Below, in pieces: positions 20,501 through 28,596 of a stretch of 64,000 nt of DNA. The position numbers and the translations under genes are program-made. This stretch comes from Saussurea involucrata (Eukaryota; Streptophyta; Magnoliopsida; Asterales; Asteraceae). Location: contig CM066313.1 in NCBI GenBank assembly GCA_033807775.1, forward strand, positions 89,289,484 to 89,353,483. Reading direction: 5' to 3'. The notes beneath the pieces were generated by a model that was not told the DNA's origin, did no database searches, and saw only the letters and a program-made list of their open reading frames with translations. Each line of letters starts with the position of its first letter. Within the stretch, counting starts at the first letter, position 1.

Positions 20501-20789
20501 GTGGATGAAGAATCAACTGAGGGACTACAATCAGATCTATTCTCAAGTCCCAATCCTGTGTGACAACTCCAGTGCAATTGCCATTGCAAACAATCCTGTG
20601 CTTCACTCCAGATCCAAGCACATTGATATTCGGTATCACTTCATAAGAGATCACATCTCTAAAGGTGATATTGAACTGCATTTCATCCCCACCGATCTTC
20701 AACTGGCGGATCTCTTCACAAAGCCTCTTGAAGAACCTCGGTTCAAGTTTCTCTTAGGAGAACTTGGTATGTTAAATTTAGATATATAG
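17502..20789 (+). CDS. Copia-A pol: protease, integrase, reverse transcriptase, RNase H
   Basis: An open frame of about 1095 codons from the last upstream stop. It has the protease active site W-Y-L-D-S-G-C-S (about 17529-17552) and the GAG-pre-integrase zinc region (W-H-K-R-L-S-H-L-N...C-A-A-C). The integrase core has Asp in M-D-L-C-G-P, Asp in R-S-D-N-D-T-E-F and Glu in N-G-V-V-E-R-K-N-R. Reverse transcriptase shows K-T-I-I-G-T-K-W-I-F-R-N-K, Q-M-D-V-K-S-A-F-L-N-G and Y-V-D-D-I-I-F-G-A. RNase H shows S-D-S-D-F-A-G, S-T-S-T-A-E-A-E-Y and C-D-N-S-S-A-I-A. It ends L-N-L-D-I stop. Domain order is that of Copia. There is no internal stop, so it could encode active enzymes. It has no start codon of its own before the protease motif, which supports expression as a fusion with Gag. 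Confidence 0.93.
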   Translation: MQVYGHQQIWYLDSGCSRHMTGNISLLVNFVSAKGPSVIFGDNSRGSTKGYGTLSNGSVTFNKVACVEGLMHNLLSISQLCDLGYKVIFELSICTVVDKDLKAVLSGYRKENVYVIDMGQSSSSETNICFVSENSAKISWLWHKRLSHLNFKTLNSLSSKELVSGMPKLTFVKEKLCAACEKGKLTKSSFKSKQCFSISQPLQMLHMDLCGPVSTPSLGGRRYILVIIDEFTRYTWVIFLRYKSDAYEEIIKFIKRSEVMNGQLVRSVRSDNDTEFKNSVLDDFFNEKGISQNFSAVRTPQQNGVVERKNRTLCEAARSMLSESHLPTYFWAEAINTACFTQNRSIIVKRHNKTPYEVFYGRKPNISFLHVFGCVCYILNDRENLGKFDPKADEGIFMGYSLTSKAYRVYNLRRKCIDESIHVKFDDLKVSSLSSDDDELNSWITSCIGDASPSPPNPTIPIPSPQNPTSQDNNPSSSSHPSSNQEENPLPIQTSQNQNSLQNTTLSRPSNIPSSSNPPHTSSFNPPEDLPSTSHPQPSYPPAFPPAIKWTKDHPIDQIIGDQQAGVQTRRGVGNICLYVNFLSLIEPKKVEEALVDPCWITAMQEEFSQFERNKVWRLVPRPSRKTIIGTKWIFRNKMDEEGTVIRNKARLVAQGYRQEEGIDYDETFAPVARLEAIRIFLAHAAYKNFRVFQMDVKSAFLNGELAEEVYVKQPPGFEDPSHPDYVYRLDKALYGLKQAPRAWYDTLADFLLKNNYTRGKVDNTLFIKQKSGNLILDQVYVDDIIFGATNESLCDEFASLMMSQYEMSMMGELTFFLGLQVKQSSEGIFINQSKYIRDLLKKFQFDTCSPMKTPMAPPLKLDADTNGESVDITKFRGMIGSLLYLTASRPDIMFATCLCARYQANPKKSHMDAVKRIFRYLKGTMNLGLWYPKDSGFDLMGYSDSDFAGSKMDRKSTTGSCQLLGGKLVSWSSKKQHSVSTSTAEAEYVAAGSCCAQILWMKNQLRDYNQIYSQVPILCDNSSAIAIANNPVLHSRSKHIDIRYHFIRDHISKGDIELHFIPTDLQLADLFTKPLEEPRFKFLLGELGMLNLDI

Positions 20790-20831
20790 TTTGGTTAAAA
20801 AATAAAAAAATAAAAAAAAAATAAAAAATAA

Positions 20832-20873
<42 letters not shown>

Positions 20874-21735
20874 AATTTGTTTTTCAGTTTGACTTCTCAA
20901 GTACTGATATTCTATCAGTTACAAGAAAAGTCAATCTCCTTTCTCCTCTAACTCTCATTTTCTATTTTTTTACCAACTTTCTCTCACCCAACAAACACAA
21001 TTTTTTTACCCTTCTCAATCCATGTCAACTCAATCCTCACCATCCATTTTCTTACCAATCTACATTTACTTTCCATCCTAACCCTTCTTTCTCAATCCAT
21101 CAAACACCTTTTACCTTCACACAAACACAACCTATTCTCCCTAAATCCTTACAAACTTACCCTACTTATCCTTTCTCCTATATACTTCTAGCCACACAAC
21201 CTTTCTAACCACATCTCACAAAAATCCCACACTACCATCAAGCCATTTTACCGAACACACAAGACCTCTCGGCACTCTCTCACTCCCCATTGTTGCCAAA
21301 ATCCCTTGCCGCCCACCCCCTTGCCGAACCCCCCCCCCCCCCGCTACCCCCCTTCCCGCCCCCCCCCCCCTTCCCGACCCCCCCTTCCCGACCCCCCCCC
21401 CCCTTCCCGCTACCCCCTTCCCGACCCCCCCCCCTTCCCGCTACCCCCTTCCCGAACCCCCCCCCCCCCCCCCCGGCGCCTCTACCTCTCTCCCGAAACG
21501 CCCCCCCCCCTTTTGCCGAACTTCCCTATACCCTTAACACCCATTTGTTTCAAATTTCTCTTACACCCTCTCTCCTACTTTTCCAACTCCCCATAATTCT
21601 CTCTTCCCCATACACTCAATCCCTTCACTTCCTTTTACCCATCATACATTTTTCTTCCTTCTTCATCTATTTCCCACTATAAAAACACCACTTTCCTTCT
21701 CATTTCTTCCAATCTCTTCTCTTCAATTTTCTCCC
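20790..21735 (+). other. Copia-A pol to envelope-like spacer: AT microsatellite and C-rich tract
   Basis: After pol come A-rich runs and an (AT)n microsatellite (about 20837-20870). A pyrimidine-rich leader follows. At 21324-21511 there are repeated long C runs separated by TTCCCG, TACCCC and GCTACC. Open frames here encode only proline-rich low-complexity peptide and are not believable genes. The region may be the leader of a subgenomic RNA for the third ORF; this is inference. A TATA-like CACTATAAAAAC lies near 21675. Confidence 0.6.
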
Positions 21736-24471
21736 ATGTCCACTCCTTCTCCCAATCCTAACCCCAAATCTTCAAAATTCATCATTCCCACATGCTATGA
21801 AGATCTTGTCTTCAAGACTTGCAATCATATTGCGAGATTTGAAAATGATCCAGACTATCCCGATCACTTACCTATTTCTCACTTTCTACAACAAACCCCT
21901 CTACTTTATGCCTTCTCCAAATCTCTCAAAATGAGCAAAAAGCTACTTGGCAACTTTTGGTTAACTTGCTCTGTGCATGATGGTGAACCCAAAACCATTT
22001 CCGCGTGCATTCTTTCGGACACCGGTGATCATGATCTTACCTTTGATGTGGAAGATGTCCGTGCCGCTCTTCATCTTGACAGTTACGATTCGTATGCACC
22101 TTTTCCGCTTAACAACGAACATGAAGATGTGGTACAAGCCATGAACTACACCGTCGATGCAAAGTACAAAAGCCCTAGCACTTTCCTGCGCAAATACATG
22201 GGTGGGGTATGGCATTTCTTCTTCACTCATATTATTTTCTGCTTAAGTCGCAAAACTGGAGGTCATGATCAATCCCCCTCCTATATCACCAATCTTGCTC
22301 ATGCCATTATGTTTCAAAGAAAAATAGATTTTGCACGCTATTTTTTTGATGAAATTGTTGAAGTTGTGACTCCTCCAAAAAGGCCACATATTGCCTACCC
22401 CAGGTTCCTCTCCATCATCATTGAACATAAATTGGGTAAATTACTTGATCTTGATCGCAAGTCGGCAAACCCAAAGTTCACCTATGATTTTCTTGCACCT
22501 ACCATCACGAAGGCAATTCTTCAACGTCCACCAAAGGCAACTGACAATGGTCTTCTTCCAGGTATGATTTCTATCCTTAACTCTCCCAATCTACAATGGG
22601 GAGATAATCCGGACACTCCACCTTCTCAACTGTCCGTAAATCCCTCCAATGTAGTGGACCCTCCTCCCTCTTCCCGAGTGATACCGGCGAGCACTTCAAA
22701 ACATTCTAAGGCTTCCGGTACCTCCGCACTCTCTTCCATGACTTTGCCGCCGACCAAACCTTCGGCGGCTTCCCCAGTCATAAAACCCTCTTCAAAGCGG
22801 AGGCACTCCAAATCCCCTCCTGAGTCTTCCCTGAAAAGACTTAGGACATCCTTAAGGGCCAAACCAGACCGTCCAGCTACCGATTCTCGAAAATCGGGAA
22901 CTGTTGAAATTGTCCCTACCGGGCCCAGGGAACCTGCTAACCTCTTAGCTAGCTCCTCCGTCTCCTCCCAACAGGTTGCGGTTGAAAATTTGGGGACCCA
23001 CACTGCTCCTTCTTCTACCAACTTATTGGTGGTTGAAGATGACTTGGGTCTCTCTCCAGCCCAAGGTACTGCTTTCTCACTGCACGACCTATCACCCGAT
23101 CGCTCTGCGATCGATGTTTCTGCACGACCCCCTACGGGTCCTACATGTTTACTTGACTTTCTTGTTGAAGAGTCTCCAGGTGATCCTCCTTCTCACTCAG
23201 CAACTGCCACCGAAGAAGTTAAGTTGTCTTCTTCCAAAGACAACTCAATTGAGCATTCAAGCTCTAATGTTGCTGGTTCATCCACCACTCTACTACTCTC
23301 TGGGGATCCTGCAGACGATCCTATCCTTAATATGCTGGTGGTGTCATCCTCTCCTTCATCTTCAAGGTCTTCGTCTCCTCGTCGTCCTCCACTTATTGGA
23401 GCCTCAACCACCAGATATGTAGCACGCAAACTTGACTTCATCCAGGATTCCATCTCAAGCTTACAATCTCAGGTTCAGTCTCTCCTAGCCTCAAATGCCA
23501 GTCTCACTCTATCCATGACTGCCATGCAAGCTGCCTCAGATACTCGTGACCAAGATGTTCATAGGCTCCAATCTGAACTTCAAAGCCAAAAGGACATCAA
23601 CTCTCAGCTCCTCAGTTCTCTTACATCTCTTCACCACAAGATGGATGCTCTTCCTGAAGATCAGGCTCGCACACTCACCACCTTTGCTGGATGGGTGAAA
23701 CGTTATTACCTGTCTGCCGCTGAGGGGGAGAAAAGCCCAAACAAATTTACCAGCGACCGACCGGGTTCCTCTGTAACACCTGGTCCCTCTGACCCATCCA
23801 AATCGGCACAACCAGATCCACCAACTCAGGGGGAGCAAACCATTGAAAATGCAGGTACACTAGTTGAGGGGGAGCAATCTGAGTTCTCCAAAAAGTTTGC
23901 ATGGTGCAAGAAAAGGTTACTTGGAAGGACAAGTATCTCTAAAATTGTCAAAGCCAAACTAGCTACTCACAAAGAATCACATGATGTCTATGTGATACTT
24001 ACTCGGGCTGACAACTCCATCACACCGGTAAGATTTCATGACCTTGATTCTTATGGTATGTTAGAATGGTACGAAATTGTTGAATGTCTTAAAGATTCAA
24101 AAAGTCCGAACCTAGTTGATGCAAAGATATATATCAGCGGACTTCTTGACAATCTAAAGAAGATAAGGAAAGAATTCCACCAAACCATCTTTCAAGATCT
24201 TGCTGCTATAGGAATTCTTCCTGATATCAAGAACCTGAACCTAACGCCTCCTTCAGTCCCCACCAGAAAATCTCCTTCTGTGTTATACAGACCGTATCGG
24301 GGCATTTTCTTCAACAATGCCCAAGGCACACAACAATTCTTCCGATATGAGGAGATATCTATGGCTGACTCTATCTTCCTTGAAGCCATCCTTATCATTA
24401 CCCCTGACACAACTGCAATCCCTCCACTACAACATGCCATCCTAGCTGAACTACAGAAAAGGATGAATTGA
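21736..24471 (+). CDS. Copia-A envelope-like third ORF (911 codons)
   Basis: An intact ORF after pol, in the position of the Sirevirus envelope-like gene; no function is proven for this family. It starts M-S-T-P-S-P-N-P-N-P-K-S and has an N-terminal globular part (Y-M-G-G-V-W-H-F-F-F-T-H-I, R-K-I-D-F-A-R-Y, A-Y-P-R-F-L-S-I) that aligns by eye with the Copia-C third ORF (R-H-I-D-F-A, P-Y-P-R-F-L-S-L). A long Ser/Pro-rich region follows, then a probable coiled coil (I-S-S-L-Q-S-Q-V-Q-S-L-L...), then a C-terminal domain with a Y-R-P-Y-R-G-I-F-F-N motif. I see no clear signal peptide or strong transmembrane helix, so the envelope name is by position only. Three GAGGGGGAG-type purine tracts at 23722-23874 encode repeated E-G-E-K/Q. 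Confidence 0.85.
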   Translation: MSTPSPNPNPKSSKFIIPTCYEDLVFKTCNHIARFENDPDYPDHLPISHFLQQTPLLYAFSKSLKMSKKLLGNFWLTCSVHDGEPKTISACILSDTGDHDLTFDVEDVRAALHLDSYDSYAPFPLNNEHEDVVQAMNYTVDAKYKSPSTFLRKYMGGVWHFFFTHIIFCLSRKTGGHDQSPSYITNLAHAIMFQRKIDFARYFFDEIVEVVTPPKRPHIAYPRFLSIIIEHKLGKLLDLDRKSANPKFTYDFLAPTITKAILQRPPKATDNGLLPGMISILNSPNLQWGDNPDTPPSQLSVNPSNVVDPPPSSRVIPASTSKHSKASGTSALSSMTLPPTKPSAASPVIKPSSKRRHSKSPPESSLKRLRTSLRAKPDRPATDSRKSGTVEIVPTGPREPANLLASSSVSSQQVAVENLGTHTAPSSTNLLVVEDDLGLSPAQGTAFSLHDLSPDRSAIDVSARPPTGPTCLLDFLVEESPGDPPSHSATATEEVKLSSSKDNSIEHSSSNVAGSSTTLLLSGDPADDPILNMLVVSSSPSSSRSSSPRRPPLIGASTTRYVARKLDFIQDSISSLQSQVQSLLASNASLTLSMTAMQAASDTRDQDVHRLQSELQSQKDINSQLLSSLTSLHHKMDALPEDQARTLTTFAGWVKRYYLSAAEGEKSPNKFTSDRPGSSVTPGPSDPSKSAQPDPPTQGEQTIENAGTLVEGEQSEFSKKFAWCKKRLLGRTSISKIVKAKLATHKESHDVYVILTRADNSITPVRFHDLDSYGMLEWYEIVECLKDSKSPNLVDAKIYISGLLDNLKKIRKEFHQTIFQDLAAIGILPDIKNLNLTPPSVPTRKSPSVLYRPYRGIFFNNAQGTQQFFRYEEISMADSIFLEAILIITPDTTAIPPLQHAILAELQKRMN

Positions 24472-24734
24472 TCATCTTTATATGCTTTTGATATGTACTT
24501 GTAAACTTATGATTATTGCTCTTTCAAGTTTTCAATACAAGTACATTTTTGTTAATAGTTTGTACAGTATACTTTACCATTTTTTTTACTTGTAAATGTC
24601 GGATACAATAAATAAATTAAAAAAAAAATCCAAAAAGAATGGACTATGTGAAAAGAACCCAAAAGAGTAAACAAGGGTCAAAAATGAATTATTCAGTGTT
24701 TACTTCTCAGATTCTAAGTATGGATGTCATCCTC
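24472..24734 (+). other. Copia-A 3' untranslated region
   Basis: AT-rich non-coding stretch between the third ORF and the polypurine tract. It contains AATAAATAAATT followed by an A run near 24610. No gene seen. Confidence 0.6.
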
Positions 24735-24748
24735 AAATAGGGGGAGAT
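24735..24748 (+). other. Copia-A polypurine tract
   Basis: AAATAGGGGGAGAT directly before the 3' LTR TGTTGGG; primer for second-strand synthesis. Confidence 0.9.
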
Positions 24749-25757
24749 TGTTGGGTCACTTAGATTTGAAGATGACCTCAGTCTCTCAATTTCACAGTTC
24801 ATACTTAGAATAATTTTTAGGTTCTTTACAAGCAGTTTAATTGTATAAAAATGTTCGGTGAAGTCGAAGATCAACCGAAGAAACAAAGTAGAAGTATATC
24901 TTCAAAGCGGATTGAAGATAGAATTCTCAACCAAAGATTAAGCTGCTACTTGAAGACTTTTCCTAAAGTCTTAGCCAGGTCACTTGAAGATTTTGAAGAA
25001 GCAAAATTTTGAAGAAGATGAAATGTTAGGCAAGATTTTGAAGAAGATGAAATGTTAGGCAAGATTTTGAAGAAGCAAAACTTTGAAGAAGATCAAAATC
25101 TTGAAGACAATATCTTCGGCAAGATCTTTGAAGAGGATAACATGTTAGGCAAAATACATGTTAGGAACATCTTCGGCAAAGAAATTTTAGCAGGTATATT
25201 AACTTTATCTGCAGAATATATTCAGGATATCTTGCATTGACAGAGACATCATTCTAAGATCAGAAAAAGGTTATTTGGACTTCTTATCTTCTTCAAGAAA
25301 CATCAGCTTCAACAAGCAGGTCAACGCTTGAAGACAAAAGTGAAAAGACAAAATCACTTTTCAGAAGACTGCTTCCGTTCTGCCTTCCAAGCCCTCCTTG
25401 ACAAGTGTCCATTGCATTTATTGCATGAGGCACTATAAAAGAAGATCATCTTCATCCTTGCAACTCACCAGTTTACAAACTCTCTCAAGCTTTCAAGTGC
25501 TGGCGCATTACTCTCTCTCAGAAGTTCATTTGTTTTCTAAGTGTTTTACAACTGTTCTTATTCTCTGTGTGACTTTGTGTTAGATTGTTTAAGCAGATTT
25601 TATCTGTTTTGTTCCGCAACAATCTTTAAGTTTTCTATGTGTAATTCTTGATTTTAAATCAATAAAGAATTAATTAAGTGAAAAATTTTGTGTATTGTAT
25701 TCAACCCCCCTTCTACAATACTTGTTTACCATTGCTAATCCATAGCTGGGACCAACA
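24749..25757 (+). repeat. Copia-A 3' LTR
   Basis: A 1009-bp LTR, about 99.5 per cent like the 5' LTR by eye (about five substitutions). It has one additional 29-bp GAAGATGAAATGTTAGGCAA-type unit near 25013-25060. It is followed by the TCGTC duplication and the resumed Gypsy-A reading frame. Confidence 0.93.
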
Positions 25758-25762
25758 TCGTC

Positions 25763-27796
25763 AATCCTTGGCAAAGGATACCGATTCTTTACCGTAAGCT
25801 TATTCAGCTCTCGGTAGTCTATGCACATCCGTTGTGATCCATCCTTCTTCTTCACGAATAAGATAGGCGCTCCCCACGGCGAACAACTCGGTCTAATGAA
25901 CTCCTTTTCGAGTAGTTCTTGCAGCTGGGTGTACAGCTCTTTCATTTCCGGTGGAGCCAGGCGGTAGGGTGCCTTGGCCACCGGAGCCGCACCCGGGATC
26001 AGATCGATCTGAAACTCTACCTGTCGTTCGGGAGGTATCCCCGGCAATTCCTCGGGGAACACGTCGGTGAACTCCCGTACCACAGGTACGTCTTCCGCAG
26101 ACTTCATCGCTTCCCCAACCCTCGTGTCTATCACGTATGCTAAAAATCCTTGCCCACTATGCTGAAGGTACCTCCGAGCTCTCGCATCCGAACATATGGC
26201 CGTAGACCGTCTAGACGAATCTCCCTGCACTAACAGTTCTCCCCCGCTTGGGGTTCGAACTCGCACTTGCTTGTGACGGCAAACGATCTCCGCGTCGAAC
26301 TTATCCATCCAATCCATGCCCACAATCACACAAAGCTCCCGCATAGCAATCGGGATCAGGTCAATGGGAAACCTCACCCCTGAGATCTCTAAGGTGCACC
26401 CGCGAAACAGGTCTGTGACCGTCAAGGTTCTATCATCAGCCACCTCAACAACCAGAGGATAACTCAAGCGTCCTACAACTCGGCCTAAACCCTCGCTAAA
26501 AGTGAGAGACACAAAAGAGTGAGTAGCCCCACTATCGAACATCACAACTGCAGGCACCGAGTTAACTAGAAATGTACCTATCATATAATTCAACCACAAA
26601 TAAATACATGACATGGAAGGGAAAGACAAAAGGAAAGAAGTAAGGGATATACCTGTAACCACTTTAGGCGTCACCTGTGCCTCATCCACCGTCAACTGGT
26701 GAACTCTACCTCGGGCCGCTCCCACCCCTGGCTGACCAGCTCGACCATCAGTGATACGCAACGGGGCATTCCCAGGCACCCTCTGAGCACCACCCCCAGC
26801 AGTTACCCCTGTTCTAGGACAGTTGGCCCTTACGTGGCCCGTCTGATTACAGTTGAAACAGACCATTAACGGCGTCTTACAATCCCGGCTAAGGTGACCG
26901 GGTTGACCACACTTAAAACACCCCTCCATTCTCCTTGCTCCGGTATCACGGGGCTTAAACCCGCCACTCCCAGAACCCGTGCGCGTACCTGTGAACCTCG
27001 AACGCTTCGGCACTGCCGAGATGGGCGTCACTGGCGGTGCCGCCTTCCGCTTCTTAGCTTGGGTCTCCAGCTCAAGCTCCCTCCTTCGAGCGGCGTCCAT
27101 CATGGCGGATAATGAAGTATACTGTGCCGTGCTAACAAATTCTTGGATCTCCGTGCGTAACATATCTTTATACCTTGACATCTTCATCTCTTCCGAGGCG
27201 GCATACTGGGGACAGAATAATGCCATCTCGGTAAATTTCCTGTTCATCTCTTTTATCGTCTCTGTTGTCTGTGTGAGCTCTAGGAATTTTTTAGCGATTC
27301 GTTCCATCTCTACTGGCGGTACATACTCCGCACGGAAACGAGTGACAAACTCGTCCCAAGTCAAAGTAGTGCGCTCGGCAGGCGTCAATGCCGTGGCGCA
27401 CCAATCCTTCGCGCCGTCACGAAGTAGATTTACTGCAAAACGGACCTTTAGGTTGTCCGGGCAGCCACTGGTCAAAAAGGCGAACTCCATGTCAGATACC
27501 CATCGCATGCTGGTAATCGGATCCGGGTCTCCCTTAAACTCTGGCGGGGAACAGGCGGAGAGATCCCGGTACTGGAACTCTCGGTTACGGAGATGACCCT
27601 CCGCAGGCAGTGGAATAGCTGCAATACGCTCCTCTAGTAGGATCACCACCTCCTCTCGAATAGCGGTGATGATCTCGGGGATCGCCTCCCCGATCGCGTG
27701 GGAAACCTCAGTAGCAATCAGTTCCCTAATACGCTCCTCCGTAATCCCCGTCTCGGCTCGCGACTCCGCCGCGTTGTTCCTTATAGTATTGACCAT
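25763..27796 (-). CDS. Gypsy-A gag, protease and start of reverse transcriptase (interrupted)
   Basis: Starts at M-V-N-T-I-R-N-N (27796). Gag (about residues 1-290) includes S-A-C-S-P-P-E-F-K-G-D and W-D-E-F-V-T-R-F. Two intact zinc knuckles follow (CFKCGQPGHLSRDC and CFNCNQTGHVRANC). The protease site is V-M-F-D-S-G-A-T-H-S-F near residue 420. Then comes the reverse transcriptase start (K-K-K-D-G-S-Q-R-M-C-I-D-Y-R-E-L-N-K-L-T-V), up to P-R-I-D-D, where Copia-A is inserted. The frame runs through with no stop. A 75-nt GT-AG segment (26578-26652) inserts 25 hydrophobic residues between gag and protease. The tail of the open frame beyond 25763 is Copia LTR sequence, not Gypsy. Confidence 0.92.
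26578..26652 (-). other. Putative 75-nt intron between gag and protease in Gypsy-A
   Basis: Donor ACAG|GTATAT (26652) and acceptor TATAG|GTACA (26578), with a long pyrimidine-rich interior on the minus strand. It is a multiple of three and open, so spliced and unspliced forms both read through. Without it the junction reads V-V-T-G-T-F-L-V-N-S-V-P, matching V-V-S-G-I-F-F-L-N-S-V-P in Gypsy-B, which has no insert there. Could instead be a lineage-specific 25-codon insertion. Confidence 0.55.
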
Positions 27797-28581
27797 TCTA
27801 GAAAGAGAAATTTCAGAGATCTATAAGCACATATAACTCACCCTACCACGCTCATACTCCACTCCTTGGCTTCCTCGTGACTCTCCCCGACTCAAGCATG
27901 GATCCTGTGCTTCAGATAGTAGGAGCTCTACTACTACCCTTCACACCTATCCTTACTCGTTTCGAGTCATGTCCCGGGACATTCAAGTAGTTGATTACCA
28001 CACATAAACACATATAGCCAATCCAGCCCATACAAACACCTTTCCTAACTCCCTAGAAAGGTCATATCACCCACTATCCCTTGCTAACACGGAAACCCCA
28101 CTAACCCTGACGAGTCGCCTCGTGAATGCACGGTCGTATACAGTGTAAAACCAGATAGACGTTCGAATAAGAGATTCTATCCTAGAACGGTTGGACTCAA
28201 ACAAGAGCTGCGCAATAGAACTAAATCTAATATTCTAAGGCTATTCAGTTCCTACTGCATACAACCTAGAGTGCATTCGCTTAACAACCTATCAAAGCTA
28301 GCATGAGTTCCTATAAGCGATAAAACCAGCATACGGTACCATACAGTTCACATAAGCAATCTAGCATGCATACACTATACCTGAAAAGCGATAAATACAC
28401 TAAGTTCCTTACCTTCCCAGTTGGCGTCGGCTGACTATACACACTGCGCCCACGATCACCGTTTCCAAACGGATTTTCTCTTTTTATTTAAAAACAAAAA
28501 TTTTGATAAAAGAATTTAAAGATCTCTTAGCCGCAACTTGAGACCAAACACACCGAGATGTGCTTGATTCACTCAAGCCGT
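27797..28581 (-). other. Gypsy-A 5' leader
   Basis: Non-coding leader between the primer site and gag of the complete copy; a near-perfect match to 8095-8879. No gene or structure recognised. Confidence 0.6.
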
Positions 28582-28593
28582 GCTCTGATACCA
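28582..28593 (-). other. Gypsy-A primer binding site, complete copy
   Basis: TGGTATCAGAGC on the minus strand, three bases from the LTR end at 28597. Confidence 0.9.
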
Positions 28594-28596
28594 AGT

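Larger units (their letters stand above)
13847..25757 (+). mobile_element. Copia-A: nearly intact Sirevirus-like element with envelope-like ORF
   Basis: An 11.9-kb plus-strand element: LTR, initiator-Met primer site, gag, protease-integrase-reverse transcriptase-RNase H (Copia order), a C-rich spacer, a 911-codon envelope-like ORF, polypurine tract, LTR. The gene order with a third ORF after pol is the hallmark of Sireviruses (Maximus/SIRE group). The LTRs differ at about five bases plus one 29-bp unit, so insertion was recent. The only obvious defects are a nonsense codon in gag (15310) and the gag-pol frame change, which may be resolved by splicing. Confidence 0.92.

Noticed and set aside
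20821..20875. A-rich and (AT)n stretch as a LINE or SINE tail
   Set aside because: It lies between pol and the third ORF of Copia-A with no adjoining element or target duplication; a simple microsatellite.
21290..21682. Proline-rich open frame of 130 codons
   Set aside because: Translation of long C runs; another frame gives a similar proline-rich peptide, so it is composition and not a gene.
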